Assembly (NCBI GenBank): GCA_964036315.1
Contig: OZ038479.1
Span: 62,315,304 to 62,379,303, forward strand
DNA length: 64,000 nt
From: Acanthosepion esculentum
Taxonomy: Eukaryota; Mollusca; Cephalopoda; Sepiida; Sepiidae
Direction of reading: 5' to 3'
Within the stretch, counting starts at the first letter, position 1, and the number at the start of each line of letters is the position of its first letter. Shown piece after piece: positions 27,301 to 41,700 of the stretch. A program made the position numbers and the translations under genes. The notes beneath the pieces are model-generated. The model did no database searches. It was not told the origin of the DNA and was given only the letters and a program-made list of their open reading frames with translations.

Positions 27301-30300
27301 ATTTTGATCATTTTCAAATGAAAACGAAGAAAACAAATGAAAATATTGCATATTTTGATCATTTTCAAATGAAAACGAAGAAAACAAATGAAAATATTGC
27401 ATATTTTGATCATTTTCCAATGAAAATGCTGAAAACAAATGAAAATATTGCATATTTTGATCATTTTCAAATGAAAAAACTGAAAACAAATGAAAATATT
27501 GCATATTTTGATCATTTTCAAATGAAAAAACTGAAAACAAATGAAAATATTGCATATTTTGATCATTTTCAAATGAAAACGAAGAAAACAAATGAAAATA
27601 TTGCATATTTTGATCATTTTCAAATGCAAACGAAGAAAACAAATGAAAATATTGCATATTTTGATCATTTTCAAATGAAAACGAAGAAAACAAATGAAAA
27701 TATTGCATATTTTGATCATTTTCAAATGAAAATGCTGAAAACAAATGAAAATATTGCATATTTTGATCATTTTCAAATGAAAACGAAGAAAACAAATGAA
27801 AATATTGCATATTTTGATCATTTTAAAATGAAAATGCTGAAAACAAATGAAAATATTGCATATTTGGATCATTTTCAAATGAAAACGAAGAAAACAAATG
27901 AAAATATTGCATATTTTGATCATTTTCAAATGAAAACGAAGAAAACAAATGAAAATATTGCATATTTTGATCATTTTCAAATGAAAACGAAGAAAACAAT
28001 TGAAAATATTGCATATTTTGATCATTTTCAAATGAAAACGAAGAAAACAAATGAAAATATTGCATATTTTGATCATTTTCAAATGAAAACGAAGAAAACA
28101 AACGAAAATATTGCATATTTTGATCATTTTCAAATGAAAACAAATGAAAATATTGCATATTTTGATCATTTTCAAATGAAAACGAAGAAAACAAATGAAA
28201 ATATTGCATATTTTGATCATTTTCAAATGAAAACGAAGAAAACAAATGAAAATATTGCATATTTTGATCATTTTCAAATGAAAACGAAGAAAACAAATGA
28301 AAATATTGCATATTTTGATCATTTTCAAATGAAAACGAAGAAAACAAATGAAAATATTGCATATTTTGATCATTTTCAAATGAAAACGAAGAAAACAAAT
28401 GAAAATATTGCATATTTTGATCATTTTCAAATGAAAACGAAGAAAACAAATGAAAATATTGCATATTTTGATCATTTTCAAATGAAAACAAAGAAAACAA
28501 ATGAAAATATTGCATATTTTGATCATTTTCAAATGAAAATGCTGAAAACAAATGAAAATATTGCATATTTTGATCATTTTCAAATGAAAACGAAGAAAAC
28601 AAATGAAAATATTGCATATTTTCATCATTTTCAAATGAAAACGAAGAAAACAAATGAAAATATTGCATATTTTGATCATTTTCAAATGAAAACGAAGAAA
28701 ACAAATGAAAATATTGCATATTTTGATCATTTTCAAATGAAAACGAAGAAAACAAATGAAAATATTGCATATTTTGATCATTTTCAAATGAAAACGAAGA
28801 AAACAAATGAAAATATTGCATATTTTGATCATTTTCAAATGAAAAAAAAGAAAAAAAATGAAAATATTGCATATTTTGATCATTTTCAAATGAAAACGAA
28901 GAAAACAAATGAAAATATTGCATATTTTGATCATTTTCAAATGAAAACGAAGAAAACAAATAAAAATATTGCATATTTTGATCATTTTCAAATGAAAACG
29001 AAGAAAACAAATGAAAATATTGCATATTTTGATCATTTTCAAATGAAAACGAAGAAAACAATGAAAATATTGCATATTTTGATCATTTTCAAATGAAAAC
29101 GAAGAAAACAAATGAAAATATTGCATATTTTGATCATTTTCAAATGAAAACGAAGAAAACAAATGAAAATATTGCATATTTTCATCATTTTCAAATGAAA
29201 ATGCTGAAAACAAATGAAAATATTGCATATTTTGATCATTTTCAAATGAAAATGCTGAAAACAAATGAAAATATTGCATATTTTGATCATTTTCAAATGA
29301 AAACGAAGAAAACAAATGAAAATATTGCATATTTTGATCATTTTCAAATGAAAACGAAGAAAACAAATGAAAATATTGCATATTTTTATCATTTTCAAAT
29401 GAAAATGCTGAAAACAAATGAAAATATTGCATATTTTGATCATTTTCAAATGAAAACGAAGAAAACAAATGAAAATATTGCATATTTTGATCATTTTCAA
29501 ATTAAAACGAAGAAAACAAATGAAAATATTGCATATTTTGATCATTTTCAAATGAAAACGAAGAAAACAAATGAAAATATTGCATATTTTGATCATTTTC
29601 AAATGAAAACGAAGAAAACAAATGAAAATATTGCATATTTTGATCATTTTCCAATGAAAATGCTGAAAACAAATGAAAATATTGCATATTTTGATCATTT
29701 TCAAATGAAAAAACTGAAAACAAATGAAAATATTGCATATTTTAATCATTTTCAAATGAAAAAAATGAAAACAAATGAAAATATTGCATATTTTGATCAT
29801 TTTCAAATGAAAACGAAGAAAACAAATGAAAATATTGCATATTTTGATCATTTTCAAATGCAAACGAAGAAAACAAATGAAAATATTGCATATTTTGATC
29901 ATTTTCAAATGAAAACGAAGAAAACAAATGAAAATATTGCATATTTTGATCATTTTCAAATGAAAATGCTGAAAACAAATGAAAATATTGCATATTTTGA
30001 TCATTTTCAAATGAAAACGAAGAAAACAAATGAAAATATTGCATATTTTGATCATTTTAAAATGAAAATGCTGAAAACAAATGAAAATATTGCATATTTG
30101 GATCATTTTCAAATGAAAACGAAGAAAACAAATGAAAATATTGCATATTTTGATCATTTTCAAATGAAAACGAAGAAAACAAATGAAAATATTGCATATT
30201 TTGATCATTTTCAAATGAAAACGAAGAAAACAATTGAAAATATTGCATATTTTGATCATTTTCAAATGAAAACGAAGAAAACAAATGAAAATATTGCATA

Positions 30301-30911
30301 TTTTGATCATTTTCAATTGAAAACGAAGAAAACAAATGAAAATATTGCATATTTTGATCATTTTCAAATGAAAACGAAGAAAACACATGAAAATATTGCA
30401 TATTTTGATCATTTTCAAATGAAAACGAAGAAAACAAATGAAAATATTGCATATTTTGATCATTTTCAAATGAAAACGAAGAAAACAAATGAAAATATTG
30501 CGTATTTTGATCATTTTCAAATGAAAACGAAGAAAACAAATGAAAATATTGCATATTTTGATCATTTTCAAATGAAATTGCTTAAAACAAATGAAAATAT
30601 TGCATATTTTGATCATTTTCAAATGAAAAAAAAGAAAAAAAATGAAAATATTGCATATTTTGATCATTTTCAAATGAAAACGAAGAAAACAAATGAAAAT
30701 ATTGCATATTTTGATCATTTTCAAATGAAAACGAAGAAAACAAATGAAAATATTGCATATTTTGATCATTTTCAAATGAAAACGAAGAAAACAAATGAAA
30801 ATATTGCATATTTTGATCATTTTCAAATGAAAATGCTGAAAACAAATGAAAATATTGCATATTTTGATCATTTTCAAATGAAAATGCTGAAAAGAAATGA
30901 AAATATTGCAT
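24380..30911 (+). repeat. 4518-bp offset duplication in domain II
   Basis: About 24380-26393 recurs at about 28898-30911. Shared markers in order include 'aaataaaaat' (about 24440 and 28958), the 50-bp 'aaaacaatg' unit (24523 and 29041), 'ttcatcat', 'tttttatcat', 'aattaaaacg', 'ccaatgaaaatg', 'aaaaaactg', 'tttaatcat', 'aaaaaatgaaaac', 'aaatgcaaacg', 'caattg', 'gaaattgctt' and a poly-A unit. The copies separate at 26393, where copy 1 has the shortened 'atatttggtcatt' unit and copy 2 continues with a canonical unit. Confidence 0.88.
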
Positions 30912-32306
30912 ATTTTGATCATTTTCAAATGAAAACGAAGAAAACAAATGAAAATATTGCATATTTTGATCATTTTCAAATGAAAACGAAGAAAACAAAT
31001 GAAAATATTGCATATTTTTATCATTTTCAAATGAAAATGCTGAAAACAAATGAAAATATTGCATATTTTGATCATTTTCAAATGAAAACGAAGAAAACAA
31101 ATGAAAATATTGCATATTTTGATCATTTTCAAATTAAAACGAAGAAAATAAATGAAAATATTGCATATTTTGATCATTTTCAAATGAAAACGAAGAAAAC
31201 AAATGAAAATATTGCATATTTTGATCATTTTCAAATGAAAACGAAGAAAACAAATGAAAATATTGCATATTTTGATCATTTTCCAATGAAAATGCTGAAA
31301 ACAAATGAAAATATTGCATATTTTGATCATTTTCAAATGAAAAAACTGAAAACAAATGAAAATATTGCATATTTTGATCATTTTCAAATGAAAAAACTGA
31401 AAACAAATGAAAATATTGCATATTTTGATCATTTTCAAATGAAAACGAAGAAAACAAATGAAAATATTGCATATTTTGATCATTTTCAAATGCAAACGAA
31501 GAAAACAAATGAAAATATTGCATATTTTGATCATTTTCAAATGAAAACGAAGAAAACAAATGAAAATATTGCATATTTTGATCATTTTCAAATGAAAATG
31601 CTGAAAACAAATGAAAATATTGCATATTTTGATCATTTTCAAATGAAAACGAAGAAAACAAATGAAAATATTGCATATTTTGATCATTTTAAAATGAAAA
31701 TGCTGAAAACAAATGAAAATATTGCATATTTGGATCATTTTCAAATGAAAACGAAGAAAACAAATGAAAATATTGCATATTTTGATCATTTTCAAATGAA
31801 AACGAAGAAAACAAATGAAAATATTGCATATTTTGATCATTTTCAAATGAAAACGAAGAAAACAATTGAAAATATTGCATATTTTGATCATTTTCAAATG
31901 AAAACGAAGAAAACAAATGAAAATATTGCATATTTTGATCATTTTCAAATGAAAACGAAGAAAACAAACGAAAATATTGCATATTTTGATCATTTTCAAA
32001 TGAAAACAAATGAAAATATTGCATATTTTGATCATTTTCAAATGAAAACGAAGAAAACAAATGAAAATATTGCATATTTTGATCATTTTCAAATGAAAAC
32101 GAAGAAAACAAATGAAAATATTGCATATTTTGATCATTTTCAAATGAAAACGAAGAAAACAAATGAAAATATTGCATATTTTGATCATTTTCAAATGAAA
32201 ACGAAGAAAACAAATGAAAATATTGCATATTTTGATCATTTTCAAATGAAAACGAAGAAAACAAATGAAAATATTGCATATTTTGATCATTTTCAAATGA
32301 AAACGA
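27080..32306 (+). repeat. 3866-bp offset duplication in domain II
   Basis: About 27080-28440 recurs at about 30946-32306. 'aattaaaacg' followed by 'aaaataaatg' lies at about 27265 and 31131. The two successive 'aaaaaactg' units, 'aaatgcaaacg', 'ttttaaaatg', 'ttggatcat', 'aaacaattg', 'aaacaaacg' and the 42-bp unit (28132 and 31998) all align at 3866 bp. The block overlaps other duplicated blocks, so domain II is a mosaic of nested copies. The end points are approximate. Confidence 0.85.
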
Positions 32307-32956
32307 AGAAAACAATGAAAATATTGCATATTTTGATCATTTTCAAATGAAAACGAAGAAAACAAATGAAAATATTGCATATTTTCATCATTTTCAAATG
32401 AAAACGAAGAAAACAAATGAAAATATTGCATATTTTCATCATTTTCAAATGAAAATGCTGAAAACAAATGAAAATATTGCATATTTTGATCATTTTCAAA
32501 TGAAAATGCTGAAAACAAATGAAAATATTGCATATTTTGATCATTTTCAAATGAAAACGAAGAAAACAAATGAAAATATTGCATATTTTGATCATTTTCA
32601 AATGAAAACGAAGAAAACAAATGAAAATATTGCATATTTTTATCATTTTCAAATGAAAATGCTGAAAACAAATGAAAATATTGCATATTTTGATCATTTT
32701 CAAATGAAAACGAAGAAAACAAATGAAAATATTGCATATTTTGATCATTTTCTAATTAAAACGAAGAAAATAAATGAAAATATTGCATATTTTGATCATT
32801 TTCAAATGAAAACGAAGAAAACAAATGAAAATATTGCATATTTTGATCATTTTCAAATGAAAACGAAGAAAACAAATGAAAATATTGCATATTTTGATCA
32901 TTTTCCAATGAAAATGCTGAAAACAAATGAAAATATTGCATATTTTGATCATTTTC

Positions 32957-33009
32957 AAATGAAAAAACTGAAAACAAATGAAAATATTGCATATTTTTTC
33001 ATCATTTTC
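32957..33009 (+). repeat. 53-bp monomer with expanded T-run
   Basis: This is a single unit in which the T-tract before 'catcattttc' is expanded to six T, making the unit two bases longer than normal. It sits in an 'aaaaaactg' unit of the fifth cassette copy. I did not see this length variant elsewhere, so it is either a private mutation or a consensus error in a homopolymer. Confidence 0.75.
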
Positions 33010-36000
33010 AAATGAAAAAACTGAAAACAAATGAAAATATTGCATATTTTGATCATTTTCAAATGAAAACGAAGAAAACAAATGAAAATATTGCATATTT
33101 TGATCATTTTCAAATGCAAACGAAGAAAACAAATGAAAATATTGCATATTTTGATCATTTTCAAATGAAAACGAAGAAAACAAATGAAAATATTGCATAT
33201 TTTGATCATTTTCAAATGAAAATGCTGAAAACAAATGAAAATATTGCATATTTTGATCATTTTCAAATGAAAACGAAGAAAACAAATGAAAATATTGCAT
33301 ATTTTGATCATTTTAAAATGACAATGCTGAAAACAAATGAAAATATTGCATATTTGGATCATTTTCAAATGAAAACGAAGAAAACAAATGAAAATATTGC
33401 ATATTTTGATCATTTTCAAATGAAAACGAAGAAAACAAATGAAAATATTGCATATTTTGATCATTTTCAAATGAAAACGAAGAAAACAATTGAAAATATT
33501 GCATAATTTGATCATTTTCAAATGAAAACGAAGAAAACAAATGAAAATATTGCATATTTTGATCATTTTCAATTGAAAACGAAGAAAACAAATGAAAATA
33601 TTGCATATTTTGATCATTTTCAAATGAAAACGAAGAAAACACATGAAAATATTGCATATTTTGATCATTTTCAAATGAAAACGAAGAAAACAAATGAAAA
33701 TATTGCATATTTTGATCATTTTCAAATGAAAACGAAGAAAACAAATGAAAATATTGCATATTTTGATCATTTTCAAATGAAATTGCTTAAAACAAATGAA
33801 AATATTGCATATTTTGATCATTTTCAAATGAAAAAAAAGAAAAAAAATGAAAATATTGCATATTTTGATCATTTTCAAATGAAAACGAAGAAAACAAATG
33901 AAAATATTGCATATTTTGATCATTTTCAAATGAAAACGAAGAAAACAAATGAAAATATTGCATATTTTGATCATTTTCAAATGAAAACGAAGAAAACAAA
34001 TGAAAATATTGCATATTTTGATCATTTTCAAATGAAAATGCTGAAAACAAATGAAAATATTGCATATTTTGATCATTTTCAAATGAAAATGCTGAAAAGA
34101 AATGAAAATATTGCATATTTTGATCATTTTCAAATGAAAACGAAGAAAACAAATGAAAATATTGCATATTTTGATCATTTTCAAATGAAAACGAAGAAAA
34201 CAAACGAAAATATTGCATATTTTGATCATTTTCAAATGAAAACAAATGAAAATATTGCATATTTTGATCATTTTCAAATGAAAACGAAGAAAACAAATGA
34301 AAATATTGCATATTTTGATCATTTTCAAATGAAAACGAAGAAAACAAATGAAAATATTGCATATTTTGATCATTTTCAAATGAAAACGAAGAAAACAAAT
34401 GAAAATATTGCATATTTTGATCATTTTCAAATGAAAACGAAGAAAACAAATGAAAATATTGCATATTTTGATCATTTTCAAATGAAAACGAAGAAAACAA
34501 ATGAAAATATTGCATATTTTGATCATTTTCAAATGAAAACGAAGAAAACAATGAAAATATTGCATATTTTGATCATTTTCAAATGAAAACGAAGAAAACA
34601 AATGAAAATATTGCATATTTTCATCATTTTCAAATGAAAATGCTGAAAACAAATGAAAATATTGCATATTTTGATCATTTTCAAATGAAAATGCTGAAAA
34701 CAAATGAAAATATTGCATATTTTGATCATTTTCAAATGAAAACGAAGAAAACAAATGAAAATATTGCATATTTTGATCATTTTCAAATGAAAACGAAGAA
34801 AACAAATGAAAATATTGCATATTTTGATCATTTTCAAATGAAAATGCTGAAAACAAATGAAAATATTGCATATTTTGATCATTTTCAAATGAAAACGAAG
34901 AAAACAAATGAAAATATTGCATATTTTGATCATTTTAAAATGAAAATGCTGAAAACAAATGAAAATATTGCATATTTTGATCATTTTCAAATGAAAATGC
35001 TGAAAACAAATGAAAATATTGCATATTTTGATCATTTTCAAATGAAAATGCTGAAAACAAATGAAAATATTGCATATTTTGATCATTTTCAAATGAAAAC
35101 GAAGAAAACAAATGAAAATATTGCATATTTTTATCATTTTCAAATGAAAATGCTGAAAACAAATGAAAATATTGCATATTTTGATCATTTTCAAATGACA
35201 ACGAAGAAAACAAATGAAAATATTGCATATTTTGATCATTTTCAAATTAAAACGAAGAAAATAAATGAAAATATTGCATATTTTGATCATTTTCAAATGA
35301 AAACGAAGAAAACAAATGAAAATATTGCATATTTTGATCATTTTCAAATGAAAACGAAGAAAACAAATGAAAATATTGCATATTTTGATCATTTTCAAAT
35401 GAAAACGAAGAAAACAAATGAAAATATTGCATATTTTGATCATTTTCCAATGAAAATGCTGAAAACAAATGAAAATATTGCATATTTTGATCATTTTCAA
35501 ATGAAAAAACTGAAAACAAATGAAAATATTGCATATTTTGATCATTTTCAAATGAAAAAACTGAAAACAAATGAAAATATTGCATATTTTGATCATTTTC
35601 AAATGAAAACGAAGAAAACAAATGAAAATAGTGCATATTTTGATCATTTTCAAATGCAAACGAAGAAAACAAATGAAAATATTGCATATTTTGATCATTT
35701 TCAAATGAAAACGAAGAAAACAAATGAAAATATTGCATATTTTGATCATTTTCAAATGAAAATGCTGAAAACAAATGAAAATATTGCATATTTTGATCAT
35801 TTTCAAATGAAAACGAAGAAAACAAATGAAAATATTGCATATTTTGATCATTTTAAAATGAAAATGCTGAAAACAAATGAAAATATTGCATATTTGGATC
35901 ATTTTCAAATGAAAACGAAGAAAACAAATGAAAATATTGCATATTTTGATCATTTTCAAATGAAAACGAAGAAAACAAATGAAAATATTGCATATTTTGA

Positions 36001-38779
36001 TCATTTTCAAATGAAAACGAAGAAAACAATTGAAAATATTGCATATTTTGATCATTTTCAAATGAAAACGAAGAAAACAAATGAAAATATTGCATATTTT
36101 GATCATTTTTAATTGAAAACGAAGAAAACAAATGAAAATATTGCATATTTTGATCATTTTCAAATGAAAACGAAGAAAACACATGAAAATATTGCATATT
36201 TTGATCATTTTCAAATGAAAACGAAGAAAACAAATGAAAATATTGCATATTTTGATCATTTTCAAATGAAAACGAAGAAAACAAATGAAAATATTGCGTA
36301 TTTTGATCATTTTCAAATGAAAACGAAGAAAACAAATGAAAATATTGCATATTTTGATCATTTTCAAATGAAATTGCTTAAAACAAATGAAAATATTGCA
36401 TATTTTGATCATTTTCAAATGAAAACGAAGAAAACAATGAAAATATTGCATATTTTGATCATTTTCAAATGAAAACGAAGAAAACAAATGAAAATATTGC
36501 ATATTTTGATCATTTTCAAATGAAAACGAAGAAAACAAATGAAAATATTTCATATTTTGATCATTTTCAAATTAAAACGAAGAAAACAAATGAAAATATT
36601 GCATATTTTGATCATTTTCAAATGAAAATGCTGAAAACAAATGAAAATATTGCATATTTTGATCATTTTCAAATGAAAATGCTGAAAAGAAATGAAAATA
36701 TTGCATATTTTGATCATTTTCAAATGAAAACGAAGAAAACAAATGAAAATATTGCATATTTTGATCATTTTCAAATGAAAACGAAGAAAACAAACGAAAA
36801 TATTGCATATTTTGATCATTTTCAAATGAAAACAAATGAAAATATTGCATATTTTGATCATTTTCAAATGAAAACGAAGAAAACAAATGAAAATATTGTA
36901 TATTTTGATCATTTTCAAATGAAAACGAAGAAAACAAATGAAAATATTGCATATTTTGATCATTTTCAAATGAAAACGAAGAAAACAAATGAAAATATTG
37001 CATATTTTGATCATTTTCAAATGAAAACGAAGAAAACAAATGAAAATATTGCATATTTTGATCATTTTCAAATGAAAACGAAGAAAACAAATGAAAATAT
37101 TGCATATTTTGATCATTTTCAAATGAAAACGAAGAAAACAAATGAAAATATTGCATATTTTTATCATTTTCAAATGAAAATGCTGAAAACAAATGAAAAT
37201 ATTGCATATTTTGATCATTTTCAAATGAAAACGAAGAAAACAAATGAAAATATTGCATATTTTGATCATTTTAAAATGAAAAGGCTGAAAACAAATGAAA
37301 ATATTGCATATTTGGATCATTTTCAAATGAAAACGAAGAAAACAAATGAAAATATTGCATATTTTGATCATTTTCAAATGAAAACGAAGAAAACAAATGA
37401 AAATATTGCATATTTTGATCATTTTCAAATGAAAAAAAAAGAAAACAAATGAAAATATTGCATATTTTGATCATTTTCAAATGAAAATGAAGAAAACAAA
37501 TGAAAATATTGCATATTTTGATCATTTTCAAATGAAAACGAAGAAAACAAATGAAAATATTGCATATTTTGATCATTTTCAAATGAAAATGATGAAAACA
37601 AATGAAAATATTGTATATTTTGATCATTTTCAAATGAAAATGCTGAAAACAAATGAAAATATTGCATATTTTGATCATTTTCAAATGAAAACGAAGAAAA
37701 CATGAAAATATTGCATATTTTGATCATTTTCAAATGAAAACGAAGAAAACAAATGAAATATTGCATATTTTGATCATTTTCAAATGAAAACGAAGAAAAC
37801 AAATGAAAATATTGTATATTTTGATCATTTTCAAATGTAAACGAAGAAAACAAATGAAAATATTGCATATTATGATCATTTTAATATGAAAACGAAGAAA
37901 ACAAATGAAAATATTGCATATTTTGATCATTTTCAAATGAAAACGAAGAAAACAAATGAAAATATTGCATATTTTGATCATTTTCAAATGAAAACGAAGA
38001 AAACAAATGAAAATATTGCATATTTTCATCATTTTCAAATGAAAACGAAGAAAACAAATGAAAATATTGCATATTTTGATCATTTTCAAATGAAAACGAA
38101 GAAAACAAATGAAAATATTGCATATTTTGATCATTTTCAAATGAAAACGAAGAAAACAATGAAAATATTGCATATTTTGATCATTTTCAAATGAAAACGA
38201 AGAAAACAAATGAAAATATTGCATATTTTGATCATTTTCAAATGAAAACGAAGAAAACAAATGAAAATATTGCATATTTTGATCATTTTCAAATGAAAAT
38301 GCTGAAAACAAATGAAAATATTGCATATTTTGATCATTTTCAAATGAAAATGCTGAAAACAAATGAAAATATTGCATATTTTGATCATTTTCAAATGAAA
38401 ACGAAGAAAACAAATGAAAATATTGCATATTTTGATCATTTTCAAATGAAAACGAAGAAAACAAATGAAAATATTGCATATTTTGATCATTTTCAAATGA
38501 AAACGAAGAAAACAAATGAAAATATTGCATATTTTGATCATTTTCAAATGAAAACGAAGAAAACAAATGAAAATATTGCTTATTTTGATCATTTTCAAAT
38601 GAAAATGCTGAAAACAAATGAAAATATTGCATATTTTGATCATTTTCAAATGAAAATGCTGAAAACAAATGAAAATATTGCATATTTTGATCATTTTCAA
38701 ATGAAAACGAAGAAAACAAATGAAAATATTGCATATTTTGATCATTTTCAAATGAAAAAAAAAGAAAACAAATGAAAAT

Positions 38780-41700
38780 ATTGCATATTTTGATCATTTT
38801 CAAATGAAAACGAAGAAAACAAATGAAAATATTGCATATTTTGATCATTTTCAAATGAAAACGAAGAAAACAAATGAAAATATTGCATATTTTGATCATT
38901 TTCAAATGAAAAGGAAGAAAACAAATGAAAATATTGCATATTTTCATCATTTTCAAATGAAAATGCTGAAAACAAATGAAAATATTGCATATTTTGATCA
39001 TTTTCAAATGAAAACGAAGAAAAGGAATGAAAATATTGCATATTTTGATCATTTTCAAATGAAAACGAAGGAAACAAATGAAAATATTGCATATTTTGAT
39101 CATTTTCAAATGAAAACGGAGAAAACAAATGAAAATATAGCATATTTTGATCATTTTCAAATGAAAACGAAGAAAACAAATGAAAATATTGCATATTTTG
39201 ATCATTTTCAAATGAAAACGAAGAAAACAAATGAAAATATTGCATATTTTGATCATTTTCAAATGAAAAAAAAAGAAAACAAATGAAAATATTGCATATT
39301 TTGATCATTTTCAAATGAAAACGAAGAAAACAAATGAAAATATTGCATATTTTGATCATTTTCAAATGAAAACGAAGAAAACAAATGAAAATATTGCATA
39401 TTTTGATCATTTTCAATTGAAAACGAAGAAAACAAATGAAAATATTGCATATTTTGATCATTTTCAAATGAAAACGAAGAAAACAATTGAAAATATTGCA
39501 TATTTTGATCATTTTCAAATGAAAACGAAGAAAACAAATGAAAATATTGCATATTTTGATCATTTTCAAATGAAAACGAAGAAAACAAATGAAAATATTG
39601 CATATTTTGATCATTTGCAAATGAAAACGAAGAAAACAAATGAAATATTGCATATTTTGATCATTTTCAAATGAAAACGAAGAAAACAAATGAAAATATT
39701 GTATATTTTGATCATTTTCAAATGTAAACGAAGAAAACAAATGAAAATATTGCATATTATGATCATTTTAATATGAAAACGAAGAAAACAAATGAAAATA
39801 TTGCATATTTTGATCATTTTCAAATGAAAACGAAGAAAACAAATGAAAATATTGCATATTTTGATCATTTTCAAATGAAAACGAAGAAAACAAATGAAAA
39901 TATTGCATATTTTCATCATTTTCAAATGAAAACGAAGAAAACAAATGAAAATATTGCATATTTTGATCATTTTCAAATGAAAACGAAGAAAACAAATGAA
40001 AATATTGCATATTTTGATCATTTTCAAATGAAAACGAAGAAAACAATGAAAATATTGCATATTTTGATCATTTTCAAATGAAAACGAAGAAAACAAATGA
40101 AAATATTGCATATTTTGATCATTTTCAAATGAAAAGGAAGAAAACAAATGAAAATATTGCATATTTTCATCATTTTCAAATGAAAATGCTGAAAACAAAT
40201 GAAAATATTGCATATTTTGATCATTTTCAAATGAAAACGAAGAAAAGGAATGAAAATATTGCATATTTTGATCATTTTCAAATGAAAACGAAGGAAACAA
40301 ATGAAAATATTGCATATTTTGATCATTTTCAAATGAAAACGGAGAAAACAAATGAAAATATAGCATATTTTGATCATTTTCAAATGAAAACGAAGAAAAC
40401 AAATGAAAATATTGCATATTTTGATCATTTTCAAATGAAAACGAAGAAAACAAATGAAAATATTGCATATTTTGATCATTTTCAAATGAAAAAAAAAGAA
40501 AACAAATGAAAATATTGCATATTTTGATCATTTTCAAATGAAAACGAAGAAAACAAATGAAAATATTGCATATTTTGATCATTTTCAAATGAAAACGAAG
40601 AAAACAAATGAAAATATTGCATATTTTGATCATTTTCAATTGAAAACGAAGAAAACAAATGAAAATATTGCATATTTTGATCATTTTCAAATGAAAACGA
40701 AGAAAACAATTGAAAATATTGCATATTTTGATCATTTTCAAATGAAAACGAAGAAAACAAATGAAAATATTGCATATTTTGATCATTTTCAAATGAAAAC
40801 GAAGAAAACAAATGAAAATATTGCATATTTTGATCATTTTCAAATGAAAACGAAGAAAACAAATGAAATATTGCATATTTTGATCATTTTCAAATGAAAA
40901 CGAAGAAAACAAATGAAAATATTGTATATTTTGATCATTTTCAAATGTAAACGAAGAAAACAAATGAAAATATTGCATATTATGATCATTTTAATATGAA
41001 AACGAAGAAAACAAATGAAAATATTGCATATTTTGATCATTTTCAAATGAAAACGAAGAAAACAAATGAAAATATTGCATATTTTGATCATTTTCAAATG
41101 AAAACGAAGAAAACAAATGAAAATATTGCATATTTTCATCATTTTCAAATGAAAACGAAGAAAACAAATGAAAATATTGCATATTTTGATCATTTTCAAA
41201 TGAAAACGAAGAAAACAAATGAAAATATTGCATATTTTGATCATTTTCAAATGAAAACGAAGAAAACAATGAAAATATTGCATATTTTGATCATTTTCAA
41301 ATGAAAACGAAGAAAACAAATGAAAATATTGCATATTTTGATCATTTTCAAATGAAAACGAAGAAAACAAATGAAAATATTGCATATTTTGATCATTTTC
41401 AAATGAAAACGAAGAAAACAAATGAAAATATTGCATATTTTGATCATTTTCAAATGAAAACGAAGAAAACAAATGAAAATATTGCTTATTTTGATCATTT
41501 TCAAATGAAAATGCTGAAAACAAATGAAAATATTGCATATTTTGATCATTTTCAAATGAAAATGCTGAAAACAAATGAAAATATTGCATATTTTGATCAT
41601 TTTCAAATGAAAACGAAGAAAACAAATGAAAATATTGCATATTTTGATCATTTTCAAATGAAAAAAAAAGAAAACAAATGAAAATATTGCATATTTTGAT

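Larger units (their letters stand above)
25133..35660 (+). repeat. Six copies of the ccaatg-aaaaaactg-aaatgcaaac cassette
   Basis: A run of about 220 bp has the ordered units 'ccaatgaaaatgctg', 'aaaaaactg', a second 'aaaaaactg' (or 'aaaaaatg' at 25.2 and 29.8 kb), canonical, then 'aaatgcaaacg'. The runs begin at 25133, 27417, 29651, 31283, 32905 and 35447. Spacings are 2284, 2234, 1632, 1622 and 2542 bp. The two forms of the third unit, together with private changes such as 'tttaatcat', divide the six copies into two lineages (25.1 and 29.7 kb; the remaining four). Confidence 0.88.
23401..37426 (+). repeat. Array domain II (aaaaaactg / attgctt / 42-bp-unit markers)
   Basis: The gaacat variant and the 32-bp unit disappear. 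In their place come 'aaaaaactgaaaac', 'ccaatgaaaatgctg', 'aaatgcaaacg', 'gaaattgcttaaaac', 'aattaaaacg', 'aaacaattg' and the 42-bp unit preceded by 'aaacaaacg'. These markers recur in the same order with offsets of about 2.2-2.3, 3.9 and 4.5 kb, showing that the domain grew by repeated duplication of a few ancestral blocks. Six copies of the same ordered marker cassette are found between 25.1 and 35.7 kb. The ttggatc marker of domain I persists here to about 37.3 kb. Boundaries are approximate. Confidence 0.7.
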
